DNA of 64,000 bases from Halioglobus sp. GTDB lineage: Bacteria > Pseudomonadota > Gammaproteobacteria > Pseudomonadales > Halieaceae. Positions within the stretch are counted from its first letter, which is position 1. Each line of letters starts with the position of its first letter. Positions 9,974 to 19,343 of the stretch are shown in pieces. The position numbers were made by a program, and so were the translations under genes. The notes under the pieces are model-generated. The model did not search any database. It was not told where the DNA came from and saw only the letters and a list, made by a program, of their open reading frames with translations. Location: the NCBI GenBank assembly GCA_029246385.1, contig JAQWNG010000037.1:40237-104236 (forward strand), in the 5' to 3' direction.

Positions 9974-11053
9974 ATGCTAGCACGCAGAATTGCTCCCTTA
10001 GGCTGGACTTTCACCGCAGTGAGTATCATGTACAGCGGCGACAGCCTATCCCAAAGCACGCCATCCGAATTTGCCGAAATGAGCTTGGTCGATCTGCTTG
10101 ATCAGTCAATTGATGAGTCCGAACTATCTCATCGCGATCAATCGTCGTGGAGTTTTGTATTTCAGCGCCAGTCGGCAGAGTTCAAAGATTTCCTTGATGG
10201 CGACAACCGGGTTAGCGAAGACGATGTGCTCTGGAGCGGACCCAATAGTGGTGAAGCTAGGACAGACAAAAATTTTCCGGTCGTTCCAGGTAAGATAACA
10301 CAAACCGCTTACTTAATCTCAATAGGGTATGCTTTTGACGATCGCTGGCGCGGGCATATCACCGTTCCATATCTCGAGCAGAGCACAGATCACATCAGTA
10401 TCGTCCCCAATTACAGCACCTTTAAACTCGACAGTTCCGGAGTTGGGGACACTATGGTCTCCGCCAGCTATAGGCTGTCTGACACGAACCGAGGGCATTG
10501 GTGGTTGACCGTTGGACTGAGTATTCCGACAGGTTCGATCGATGCGGAAGGAGATACACCAAGAGCTCCCGGAGACCAGCGGCTTCCCTACACAATGCAG
10601 CTAGGCTCAGGGACATACGATTTCCCAGTAGAAATTAGTTATCATAACAGGGGTCAACATGATATCAGCGTTGCGCTCGCGGCACTGATCCGAACCGGAA
10701 CCAACGACAACGACTACCGGCTAGGCAACAGCTACTCGCTGACCAGTCGTTATGATTTTCATTTTTCCGAAATCTTACAACCCTATATCAGTCTAAACAT
10801 TGACTATAGTGACTCCATTCACGGTGCCGACACCTCACTAATGACTGCGCCACCCTACCCCTATCCAGCACCCATTACTAACCCGGATCTGTTCGGTGGC
10901 ATAAAAATTGGTGCCCGGGCCGGCATTTCATGGCAAGTTTCTGACCACTATCGACTGGCGATTGAAGTAGGGAAACCTATTTATCAAAACCTAAATGGCC
11001 CCCAGACAGAGGAAGACTGGCGCTCCTCTCTACAAATTTCCCGGTCTTTTTAG
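9974..11053 (+). CDS. Predicted outer-membrane beta-barrel protein
   Basis: Protein of 359 residues with an N-terminal export sequence and a short periplasmic motif FAEMSLVDLLDQSI (about 34-47), resembling the DLSLEELL-type segment found before some outer-membrane receptors. The rest is alternating aromatic/polar strands (GHWWLTVGLSIPTG, SYSLTSRYDFHFS) and ends in a terminal Phe (ISRSF), the usual outer-membrane barrel signature. It looks like the general transporter/phenol-degradation-type barrel families, but I cannot name a substrate. The YfiR-like gene begins 6 bp after its stop codon, so the two form an operon. A role equivalent to YfiB, the outer-membrane partner of YfiR, is possible but unproven. 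Confidence 0.75.
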   Translation: MLARRIAPLGWTFTAVSIMYSGDSLSQSTPSEFAEMSLVDLLDQSIDESELSHRDQSSWSFVFQRQSAEFKDFLDGDNRVSEDDVLWSGPNSGEARTDKNFPVVPGKITQTAYLISIGYAFDDRWRGHITVPYLEQSTDHISIVPNYSTFKLDSSGVGDTMVSASYRLSDTNRGHWWLTVGLSIPTGSIDAEGDTPRAPGDQRLPYTMQLGSGTYDFPVEISYHNRGQHDISVALAALIRTGTNDNDYRLGNSYSLTSRYDFHFSEILQPYISLNIDYSDSIHGADTSLMTAPPYPYPAPITNPDLFGGIKIGARAGISWQVSDHYRLAIEVGKPIYQNLNGPQTEEDWRSSLQISRSF

Positions 11054-11059
11054 CGCTTA

Positions 11060-11599
11060 ATGTCATGGGTTCCTCGAATTAGCGTCTCCGCACTAGCGAT
11101 ACTGATTTTTGCGCAGCTCATATCAATTGAGGCTGCATATTCAGACTCAGATGAAGTTTTGCTCAGCAAGGAGAACAAATTAAAGGCCGCCTATTTTTTT
11201 AATTTTATAAAATTTATTGACTGGCCACATCATTCGTCGAACTCCCCTCTCACGCCGCTTCATATATGCCTGCAAGACGGCACGTCATTTGAAAATTTTT
11301 TTCGTGATTTAGTAGAAAAAAAGTCAACTGCCAACAGTGAACCCAAGTTAAAAATCCAACGCTTATCAGAAGCGGATTACTGCGATTACACCTATTTGCA
11401 CAAAACATTTCTCGGAGAAAGTTTAAACATGGAAGGCAATGTTATAGTGCTCGAATCAAAACAGATTTCACAAAAGGGAGCTTCGATTGTTTTTTTTATA
11501 ACCGATCGCAAGGTGCGCTTTGAAATAGACCTTAACAACATCCATAAAAATCAGGTAGCGGTCAGTTCAGAGTTGTTAAAGCTTGCAAAAATCAAGTAG
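11060..11599 (+). CDS. YfiR-like periplasmic protein (DUF4154)
   Basis: Exported protein of 179 residues: signal peptide (1-26, ALAILIFAQLISIEAAYS) followed by a DUF4154/YfiR domain. Family marks are LKAAYFFNFIKFIDWP (41-56), HICLQDG, VIVLESKQ..QKGASIVFF, and the C-terminal VRFEIDLNNI...VAVSSELLKLA. In Pseudomonas, YfiR binds the periplasmic domain of the diguanylate cyclase YfiN and represses it. Only two Cys remain (C70, C108), placed like one of the two disulfides I recall in Pseudomonas YfiR. There is no YfiN here, but the CHASE8 kinase at 5411-8050 has a YfiN-like sensor and is the obvious partner. Operonic with the upstream barrel. Confidence 0.85.
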   Translation: MSWVPRISVSALAILIFAQLISIEAAYSDSDEVLLSKENKLKAAYFFNFIKFIDWPHHSSNSPLTPLHICLQDGTSFENFFRDLVEKKSTANSEPKLKIQRLSEADYCDYTYLHKTFLGESLNMEGNVIVLESKQISQKGASIVFFITDRKVRFEIDLNNIHKNQVAVSSELLKLAKIK

Positions 11600-11686
11600 C
11601 CTCGATATGACTCCTATTGCAAGCGACCTCCTAGTATTTGTTATGCAGATTACGCGTCACTAATTGATGCTAAAAAAGCATCTAGC

Positions 11687-13684
11687 TCACAATCGACTAA
11701 TAGCGTTAATTAAATCTATCTTACGATAAGGCTTACTAATCAACTCACCGGGCAATTCTTCATCTTCAGCCAATCGGTCAGCATATCCAGACGTCATTAG
11801 CACTTTTAAGTGCGCTTGAAGCAGCAAGGCTTTTTTTGCCAACTCTACTCCATCCATACCTCCAGGCATAACGATATCAGTGAACAAAATAGCATAGCGT
11901 TTATGCGCAAGATGTTCGAGTGCTTCAGCAGCGCTGTGCGCTATTGTGACCTTACACCCAAGCGATGTTAGCCATATTGCAGATAGCTCGCACAGCGCAA
12001 CCTCGTCGTCTACAACCAAAACACTTGATATATCAGTTTTTCTCTGAGCCGAAGTGGCAATGCCGGTCACTGTATCTGCAGCGTGTTTCGTACGCACTGA
12101 TTCAGAGCGCCTACTGCGTATAAAAATACTCATGGCCGCCTCGGCTAAAGTCTGAAGCCCTTCTACTTGCCAATTGATAAGCGTATTCGGCGCATGATCG
12201 ACAACACAAAGTGCACCCACTGTATGTCCACTCGCGTCAACTATGGGAGCCTCTGCATAAAAGTACGCAGGCGGCTCAGCAATCAACAATGGGCTCTGCG
12301 AGAATCGCGGATCGAGTCGGATATCAGGAACCACTAACACCTGCTCAGTATTTTTATTGGTCGGGAAAAATGATCTTGCGTGCTGCAGCACCGAACTATC
12401 ATATGATTCTGCACCCACACTAGCCTTTAACAACTGCCGGTTTTCATCAGCCATAAACATTAAGGCCGCTGGTACCCTCGAGATTCTCGCTGCATCCGAT
12501 GCTAGGGAGTCAAGGCCAGCGTCCCAGACGTCAGCGACAGATAACTGATACGGAGACAATCCCACATGGCGCGCCACCTCTGGCCCTGACGCATCGCTGT
12601 TGACTTTATCCAATGGCAGATATAAACGCACAGAGGTGCCCGCTCCCTCAGTGCTTTTAACGTGGACCACCCCACCGGCTTCCTCGACATAACGAGAGAC
12701 CATAGATAGCCCTAGACCTGTGCCCTCACGCTCATCTTTTGTAGTGAAAAAGGGCTTGAAGATCTGCTCTAATAGCGCTTCATCCATTCCAACGCCAGTG
12801 TCAGAGACTTCTATCAGTGCGTGCAAGCCAGAAACAAGTTTATTATCGAAACCGCTTTGAACATTGACCGCCTTCGTCCGCAACGTAAGGAATCGATTCC
12901 CGACAACACTCCGCATCGCGTCACGCGCATTAATGACAAGATTAAGCATAATATTATCAAGACCAGAGCCTCTCATATTACAGATTAGCTTGGGGACAGA
13001 TAGCTGCGAGCGAACGATAACATTTGAACCAGCCGCGCTTTTAATCATCGGCATTATGTCATCGATGAGTGTATTCACATCACAAGCTTGGACGTCATTT
13101 TTTTCCCGGCGAGCTACGGCAAGCAGCCCTCTACTCACTTCTACGCCAGCCAATGCAGCGGCTAAAGCTGAGTCTATTTGAGACTGTATTTTATCAAACC
13201 CCGGTGGCAGTGACTCCTGCACCTCGTCAAGGTTTCCAACCACGATGCCTAATATGTTATTAAAGTCGTGCGCTAACCCTCCCGTAAGCTGACCTACTGC
13301 AGCAAGCTTTTGTGATTCTGTCGCTTCACGCTGATGCTGCCGTGACTGCATGGCGACCTCGCCCTTCGCAACACCGGCTTCGGTGATCTTAATAAGAGAT
13401 TTACGCGACAATCTCGCTATCTGAAGTACAAATGACGCCCCGAGCAGAAATACAATACCCGTAAGAAGCATAAAACCGTTAGTATAGTTGGCCGTTATTA
13501 GAAAAATCTGTATCAGATAGCAGACTAAAAATAGACAACTAAACAAGTTGGGATATTTCCAATTTCTACGGGATAACGCCTTGGTCGCAGGGGGCAAAGA
13601 ATGACCTTGGACCACAAAGCTAGCGAGCAGAAGTACTATGCCCAAACACAATATTACGATTGTTATGAGTTCACTAGCAGACAA
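11687..13684 (-). CDS. Membrane hybrid histidine kinase with internal GAF domain
   Basis: Hybrid kinase of 665 residues with three membrane helices (about 5-26, 46-64, 70-90) and little periplasmic sequence. HisKA has His139 ([12 protein letters not shown]), then HATPase (NIMLNLVINARD, SDTGVGMD, GTGLGLSMV) up to about 355. A GAF domain follows at about 370-535 (FMADENRQLLKASVG...AYFYAEAPIVDASGHTVGALCVVDH), then REC with Asp603 (FTDIVMPGG). Placing GAF between catalytic and receiver domains is unusual. The start is TTG with no in-frame ATG before the first helix. Its upstream side faces the MASE1 kinase (divergent), and it converges with the YfiR-like gene. Confidence 0.88.
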   Translation of the reverse strand: MSASELITIVILCLGIVLLLASFVVQGHSLPPATKALSRRNWKYPNLFSCLFLVCYLIQIFLITANYTNGFMLLTGIVFLLGASFVLQIARLSRKSLIKITEAGVAKGEVAMQSRQHQREATESQKLAAVGQLTGGLAHDFNNILGIVVGNLDEVQESLPPGFDKIQSQIDSALAAALAGVEVSRGLLAVARREKNDVQACDVNTLIDDIMPMIKSAAGSNVIVRSQLSVPKLICNMRGSGLDNIMLNLVINARDAMRSVVGNRFLTLRTKAVNVQSGFDNKLVSGLHALIEVSDTGVGMDEALLEQIFKPFFTTKDEREGTGLGLSMVSRYVEEAGGVVHVKSTEGAGTSVRLYLPLDKVNSDASGPEVARHVGLSPYQLSVADVWDAGLDSLASDAARISRVPAALMFMADENRQLLKASVGAESYDSSVLQHARSFFPTNKNTEQVLVVPDIRLDPRFSQSPLLIAEPPAYFYAEAPIVDASGHTVGALCVVDHAPNTLINWQVEGLQTLAEAAMSIFIRSRRSESVRTKHAADTVTGIATSAQRKTDISSVLVVDDEVALCELSAIWLTSLGCKVTIAHSAAEALEHLAHKRYAILFTDIVMPGGMDGVELAKKALLLQAHLKVLMTSGYADRLAEDEELPGELISKPYRKIDLINAISRL

Positions 13685-13839
13685 CGCGGCGGTCTCTTAG
13701 AATAAAATTGGTGATATCATAACACGATACAAAATGGAAAGGCCCACTGGATAGCCGCTCCAATCGCTCGGCAGGAGCTGCCCACAGTATTTCTGAACGT
13801 GCAGTGTGGACTTTGTAAACAATTAGGACTTACTAAACT

Positions 13840-16728
13840 ATGGTTAAGCATACTCAGGGGCTAGAGAATACAATACTTAGCACCCTAAGCATTAGTCTCC
13901 TATACTTTTCGGCAGCTCAAGTTGGACTATTATTGGAGTTAGCTCCCCATCAAATTATTCTTTACTGGCCAGCGTCAGGCGTTGCTCTAGCAGCAGCACT
14001 CATTTTTGACAAGCGCGCGTTACTTGGTCTCATGCTGGGCGCGTTTGCGACAGCAGGCGCCCTTGTATTTCAACAGCCGTTCAAGCCTCGACCAGACGTG
14101 CTATTCGCCCTCTTCGTCGCCGCAGCCATGATGATAATGCAGCCGCTCATTGCATTAACGTTACTGAAGCGACTCGTATCTTCAATGCCATTTTGGATGC
14201 ACATTAGGACCCTCTATCAAGGATTAGCTGTATTACTGCTGGCCTCAGTGATTCCCGCTGGCGCTGGCGCTGGCGCGCTCTTCATCACGGGCATAGTAGA
14301 TGGCAATAATATAATCGACATATGGATGTTTTGGACCATGGCTGGACTCTTAGGCATGATCACTGTTGCGCCAATTTTGTATCAAATAGCGCGACGTTTT
14401 AACGTAGCGCCCACACCCTCTTATCAAGCACCACTCTATACGATGGTAACGTTCAGCCTTGCTTGCTTAGCAGTCGTTGTTATATTTATAACAGTGTCTA
14501 ACGCAGAGCATAACGCTTCGGATCGACCACTTGATCAGAATACAAAAATCTTTGCCGAACGATTTCAAAACTCAACTGACCAAAAAAATAGCAGCGTGAT
14601 AACCCCGCACGATAACAACTTAAATAAATTAGACACCAATTGGAAGAAGGGACGCACAACCACGGAAACAAAAAGCATGGCAACAAATCAAATTGTGGCT
14701 GCTATAACTCAATCTGTAAATCTGTCAAAGCCACTCTTTGCCTCTATAATCACCCTAGTTATTGGTCTACTTTTTACGCACATTGTTTATGCGCATGAAA
14801 AACACCAAAAAGAAAGTCTGCGCACGCGCGCATTTCACGATGCTATTGTTGTTAGCGCACTACAGCCTTTTGTTCACCTTGACGAAAATGGCTTCGTCCT
14901 CGAATGGAACAAGGCTGCTCACGAAGTATTTGGCTGGACGCTGGAGCAGATCCAGTACAAAAAACTCGCAGAAACCCTCGTTCCAGCTCGATTTAGAGAG
15001 GCACACGAAAATGGCATGGAACGTTTTCGCAAAACTGGTGAAGGGCTTGTCATAGGCAACATTGTAGAACTTGAAGGCTCGTGCGCTGATGGCACAGAAT
15101 TGCCGATTGAACTACTGATTAACGCCATACAAACTGAAGACGGCTGGCATTTTTTTGCTTTCATTCATGACATTAGCGAACGAAAGCGAGGTGAAGACGC
15201 TCTACAAGCTGCGCATAAAAAATATACAGGACTTTTCGAGGCAAGCCCTGACGCGATAGTCACCTATAATCAAGAAGGCAATATCGAGGACGTCAATATT
15301 GCTGCAATAGCCCTGTTTGGTTGGTCGCGAGAAGAAATGCTGAGCATGAAATACGAGGCAATTATCGCCGACCGCTCAAAAACCTATTTCTTTTCTAAAT
15401 ATAATAACCCAGATTACGTTAATCCTTTGGAATTGTCTCAGGCAAACCAGTCAGTCTTTGCAAACCGGCGAGACGGATCAGAGTTCCCATTTGAAGTCGT
15501 CATTAATGCACAGGAAACTGAGACGGGGACTAAACATATAAGCGTAATTCGTGACATTACAGAGCAGGTGGAAGCAGCTAAGATAAAGGAATCGAATCAA
15601 AAACTTGAAACACTTGGCGAACTAACAGGAGTACTCGCGCATGAGTTTAACAACCTACTTACAATTATAATTGGCAACCTTGACTTGGTTATTGCGCGTC
15701 AGTCAGAAACGCCGCTGAATGAAACCATACAAAATAGATTGAAGGCAGCGCAAAATGCAGCAACGCGCGGAACCGATGTGGTGAGGTCACTACTTGCGGC
15801 GGGTACCGATCAGCCAATATCTCAAGATTATTTCAATGTGGCGCCAATGATAGCAGATATGTTGCCCAAGCTTCAGGTTGCGGCTGGAGAAAATATTACA
15901 CTGTCTGTAGAGACCAAACATGAGTCATTGCCAGTCAAGTCAAACCGCAAATGGCTCTCAGAAGCTGTTCAAAACTTGGTCATAAATGCACGCGAAGCGA
16001 TTGTAGGTAAAGGCCAAATTGAAATATGTTTAAACCGCGTTCAAAGTTCAAACATAGTCGATAAAACATTAGCGTTATCAGACGGCGATTACATAGTTGT
16101 TAGCGTCTCTGATACAGGATCAGGGATGAGTGATAGCGATATGCAAAAATCAATTGATCCATTTTTCACAACAAAAAAAGCCAGCGGCCACAAAGGCATT
16201 GGCTTATCAGTCGTGTCGCGCATGGCGAAACAGTTAGGCGGGGCAGCCACTGTAGCCTCGAGACCTAAAAAGGGAACAGTGGTGCAAGTTTTCTTACCCG
16301 CGACAGATTCTAGCAACATACTGAGTGATTCCTCGGATCTAAATTCAGATGCCGCTGGCAAAAATGTGTTGGTGGTAGATGATCAGACCGAGATTTTAAC
16401 GTTAACGGTCTCGTGGCTGGAAAAATCAGGTTATCGTGTAAAAAGCGCTGACAATGCAGATAGCGCTTTAGGTATTATTGACTCTAGCGTTCCGCCTATC
16501 GACCTTTTAATTACTGATATGGTGATGCCGTCTATAGATGGGGATTCGCTGACGCGGTTTGCGCGCAGGTGTAATCCAAGTATTAAAATACTTTATATGA
16601 CCGGCTTTTTGGCCCCTTCACGGGGAAATTCCGATGACACCGCAGACATCCCTATACTTGAGAAACCATTTCGCAAGAACAAATTCTTAGCCACGGTGCG
16701 TTCAATATTTGATTCTGTCGACATCTAA
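13840..16728 (+). CDS. MASE1/PAS hybrid histidine kinase
   Basis: Inner-membrane hybrid kinase of 962 residues. It begins with a MASE1-type multi-helix sensor (about 10-190, including LYWPASGVALAAAL and LGLMLGAF), then two more helices (about 200-225 and 287-312). These enclose only about 60 polar residues where related proteins often carry a full CHASE domain. Two PAS domains (about 340-450 and 460-575) lead to HisKA with His601 in the variant box LAHEFNN, HATPase (NLVINAREA, SDTGSGMS, KGIGLSVV) and REC with Asp893 (ITDMVMPS). Divergent from the GAF kinase with a 155-bp gap. Its signal is unknown. Confidence 0.88.
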   Translation: MVKHTQGLENTILSTLSISLLYFSAAQVGLLLELAPHQIILYWPASGVALAAALIFDKRALLGLMLGAFATAGALVFQQPFKPRPDVLFALFVAAAMMIMQPLIALTLLKRLVSSMPFWMHIRTLYQGLAVLLLASVIPAGAGAGALFITGIVDGNNIIDIWMFWTMAGLLGMITVAPILYQIARRFNVAPTPSYQAPLYTMVTFSLACLAVVVIFITVSNAEHNASDRPLDQNTKIFAERFQNSTDQKNSSVITPHDNNLNKLDTNWKKGRTTTETKSMATNQIVAAITQSVNLSKPLFASIITLVIGLLFTHIVYAHEKHQKESLRTRAFHDAIVVSALQPFVHLDENGFVLEWNKAAHEVFGWTLEQIQYKKLAETLVPARFREAHENGMERFRKTGEGLVIGNIVELEGSCADGTELPIELLINAIQTEDGWHFFAFIHDISERKRGEDALQAAHKKYTGLFEASPDAIVTYNQEGNIEDVNIAAIALFGWSREEMLSMKYEAIIADRSKTYFFSKYNNPDYVNPLELSQANQSVFANRRDGSEFPFEVVINAQETETGTKHISVIRDITEQVEAAKIKESNQKLETLGELTGVLAHEFNNLLTIIIGNLDLVIARQSETPLNETIQNRLKAAQNAATRGTDVVRSLLAAGTDQPISQDYFNVAPMIADMLPKLQVAAGENITLSVETKHESLPVKSNRKWLSEAVQNLVINAREAIVGKGQIEICLNRVQSSNIVDKTLALSDGDYIVVSVSDTGSGMSDSDMQKSIDPFFTTKKASGHKGIGLSVVSRMAKQLGGAATVASRPKKGTVVQVFLPATDSSNILSDSSDLNSDAAGKNVLVVDDQTEILTLTVSWLEKSGYRVKSADNADSALGIIDSSVPPIDLLITDMVMPSIDGDSLTRFARRCNPSIKILYMTGFLAPSRGNSDDTADIPILEKPFRKNKFLATVRSIFDSVDI

Positions 16729-16857
16729 ACTTTTTGACAGTATTCAGTTTTGCAACGATGAAAGGCCGAAAATCTGAACAACTTGGCGGAGCGTTACCCC
16801 GACATCGCCCCACGCAAGGCGAAAAATGTATACGCTGTGGATTCAGCATTAGAAGAT

Positions 16858-16934
16858 TGGGGTGGCCGACGGGTCTTGAACCCGCTACCTCCGGAGTCAC
16901 AATCCGGTGCTCTACCTGGTGAGCTACGGCCACC
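16858..16934 (-). tRNA. tRNA-His (GTG)
   Basis: The minus strand folds as a 77-nt tRNA with anticodon GTG (loop context GGATTGTGACTCC), a T-loop GGTTCAAGACC and an encoded 3' CCA. The acceptor stem GGTGGCC/GGCCACC includes the extra 5' G (G-1) paired to C73, diagnostic of tRNA-His. Reading frames on both strands across it (GLEPATSGV... and VAHQVEHR...) are the well-known false proteins produced by tRNA genes. Confidence 0.97.
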
Positions 16935-17180
16935 ATAATGCCTCAGTGGCGCGACTGGCGTCTAATTTATTGGCGCATAATGCCATATTACTATAATCTG
17001 AAATCAGGAGTCACGCGGCGCGCATGGTAGCTTTAGCAGTCGATCAGTGTCAAGTTGTCCCTGGTGGGCGCAACGCGCAGTAGCCCTAATGGGACAAGCG
17101 TCAGCGCAATCCACTGCGGTTTATTGCGCACTTGACGGCTTAACATTAGCCTTTGCCTCTGTCATAAAAATAGATCGTTT

Positions 17181-18029
17181 ATGAACACATACAATATCTG
17201 CGTGCTACTGGGCCTATGCATTGCTGTGTTGCTTGCGGGGTGCGAGCGAGGGACTGCAGTGCAAGTGCACCCTGCCGCCCTCAGCAAGCCAACAGGGGCA
17301 AAAGTTATCTTTCTCGCGGGTCCAGACAGTCATCTGCCAGGGACACATGAGCACAGGGCAGGGGCCGAGTTGCTATCCAATGCACTCCGTCAGCGTCAGC
17401 CCACATTTGAGACCGTAAATATATACGGCGGTTGGCCGGCAGACGAATCACTGCTTGATGGGGCTGACGCTTTGGTGATGTATTGCGACGGCGGTGACTC
17501 ACATCTAATCATCGGCCACCTAGAGGCCTTCGACCGTCTGCTAGCAGCGGGCACCGGTATCGTCGCATTACACTATTGCTTAGAAGTCCCCAAAGACAGC
17601 CCAGCGTCTGCGTCCATGCTGAATGCTATCGGTGGCTACTTCGAAACATGGTGGTCAGTGAATCCGCACTGGATCGCCGACTATACCGACCTGCCTAATC
17701 ACCCCATCACACAGCAGATACCGCCGTTTAGACTGCTAGACGAATGGTACTTTAATATGCGCTTTGTTGACCGCGGCGTCACACCCATCCTTAGGGCCAT
17801 TGCCCCGGCATCGACGATGGAGCGCTGGAATGGCCCCCATAGCGGTAACGATGCGACGCGCAGAAGCGTAGCGAAGGGTGAAGCGCAAGTCACAGCTTGG
17901 GCCTATGAACGTCCCGCAGGCGGGCGTGGCTTCGGCTATACCGGTGGTCATTTCCACGCTAACTGGCAGCATTCGAGCGCCCGCGAACTGGTTCTTAACG
18001 CCATCGAGTGGGTCGCCATCAAGCCCTAG
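17181..18029 (+). CDS. ThuA-like domain lipoprotein
   Basis: Exported lipoprotein of 282 residues: signal peptide with lipobox LLAG-C (Cys21), then a ThuA-like domain from about residue 40 (VIFLAGPDSHLPGTHEH, DALVMYCDGGDSHL, GTGIVALHYC, GGYFETWWSVNPHW, PLDEWYF-like LLDEWYFNMRF). ThuA-type proteins have a class I amidotransferase-like fold and are linked to sugar use, but their chemistry is not settled. Its stop overlaps the 3' end of nagA by 11 bp in convergent orientation. An amino-sugar link is suggested by that neighbour only. The ATG at 17181 gives a proper signal peptide. Confidence 0.85.
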   Translation: MNTYNICVLLGLCIAVLLAGCERGTAVQVHPAALSKPTGAKVIFLAGPDSHLPGTHEHRAGAELLSNALRQRQPTFETVNIYGGWPADESLLDGADALVMYCDGGDSHLIIGHLEAFDRLLAAGTGIVALHYCLEVPKDSPASASMLNAIGGYFETWWSVNPHWIADYTDLPNHPITQQIPPFRLLDEWYFNMRFVDRGVTPILRAIAPASTMERWNGPHSGNDATRRSVAKGEAQVTAWAYERPAGGRGFGYTGGHFHANWQHSSARELVLNAIEWVAIKP

Positions 18030-19158
18030 CGCCATTTATCCAACTGCAACGAATACGACGCTCAGCATCTAATGCCAGCATATTGGCGCGAAAGCCTGGT
18101 CTTATTGCACCTAATTCCTGCCCCAAGCCTAGGGCTCGAGCGGGATACAGCGATGCCATGCGGACCGCCTCAAACCACTCGAGTTGTGCAAATTGCGCGG
18201 CGTTGTTCACTGCCGACAGCATGTCTAGATCAGAGCCGGCTAGCGTCCCAGCGGCATTAGTAACTCGCCCTTGGGCGGCGACAATTGGTTTGCCGTCAAG
18301 TAAAAAAACCTTATCCGACGACCCAACTGTTGGCATAGCGTCAGTAACCAGCAGCGCGCCACCTCTATTCTTGGCCGCCAGTGCAATACTAAACGCGGCA
18401 GGGTGTACGTGTTGCCCGTCGGCGATAATGCCAAACCAACTATCCTTGTCCTCTAGAGCGGCACCTACCATTCCTGGCTCACGGCTCTGCAGTGAAGTCA
18501 TGGCATTATAGAGGTGCGTAAAACCACTTAGGCCCTGCTTAAGGGCGTCTCGGGTCTGGGCATAGCTGGCGTCGCTGTGGCCACCGCAGACAATGACGCC
18601 CTTTGCCACTAGCTTTCGTATCATCTCTACAGAGGCCAGCTCAGGCGCGAGGGTTACCAGTGTGACCCCACTGCCTAACGACGTAAGAATATCGAAACCT
18701 TCCTGATCGAGCTGACAGAATTGTGCGGCATCATGCACCCCACTGCGATCCGGGCTTAAGAAAGGACCCTCAAGATGAAGACCCAATACACCTGGAACTC
18801 CCTGTGAAATCGCCTGCGCAACCGCAGAGATAGCCTCACGCATAACATCAAAACTGGTGGTAATCAGTGTCGGCAGAAAACCGGTAGTGCCGTATTGACG
18901 ATGCGCCATGCCGATATGTCGAAGACTACCGACCGTTGGTGCTGCTGTGAATAGCACGCCTCCTCCGCCGTTTACCTGTAGGTCAATGAACCCGGGAATA
19001 AGTGTGCCACCTTGCAGGTCGTATGTGTCGCCTACCGCAGCCGGGATATTCGCACGATCAACTATCGCGACGATAAACTCGTCTTCAATCAGTACTGCCT
19101 TGTGCTTATGCAGGGATTCACCATCAAACACGTGACCGTTGAGTATCGCCTGTAACAT
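18019..19158 (-). CDS. nagA: N-acetylglucosamine-6-phosphate deacetylase
   Basis: Deacetylates GlcNAc-6-phosphate to glucosamine-6-phosphate, a cytoplasmic step in amino-sugar use and peptidoglycan recycling. The 379-residue form is the usual length. Motifs: GTLIPGFIDLQVNGGGG (metal-dependent hydrolase entry), HLEGPFLSPDRSGVHD, CGGHSDASY, GFTHLYNAM, GIIADGQHVHP, and VTDAMPTVG with the catalytic Asp. The ATG at 19158 follows a GGGGG stretch and starts MLQAILNGHVF as in the family; an upstream in-frame start would add 18 unlike residues. No nagB or nagE is seen nearby. Confidence 0.93.
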   Translation of the reverse strand: MLQAILNGHVFDGESLHKHKAVLIEDEFIVAIVDRANIPAAVGDTYDLQGGTLIPGFIDLQVNGGGGVLFTAAPTVGSLRHIGMAHRQYGTTGFLPTLITTSFDVMREAISAVAQAISQGVPGVLGLHLEGPFLSPDRSGVHDAAQFCQLDQEGFDILTSLGSGVTLVTLAPELASVEMIRKLVAKGVIVCGGHSDASYAQTRDALKQGLSGFTHLYNAMTSLQSREPGMVGAALEDKDSWFGIIADGQHVHPAAFSIALAAKNRGGALLVTDAMPTVGSSDKVFLLDGKPIVAAQGRVTNAAGTLAGSDLDMLSAVNNAAQFAQLEWFEAVRMASLYPARALGLGQELGAIRPGFRANMLALDAERRIRCSWINGARA

Positions 19159-19343
19159 TAATGCCAACCCCCGACATCCGGTAACGGTGCAGGCTACCGC
19201 TGCACTCCACACTTTACCTCAGTCATAGTAGCATGATGCGAAACAGGGCTAACAGCGCGCCCAAAGTTACGCTCCGATACACTATTGCGTGGCGGAAGAA
19301 GAAAAGCTAAATGGCAAAGGAGGAAATTGCTATGGAGAATGTG

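Noticed and set aside
16652..16936. Reading frames over tRNA-His (VAHQVEHR... and GLEPATSGV...)
   Set aside because: These are classic false proteins produced by translating tRNA genes.
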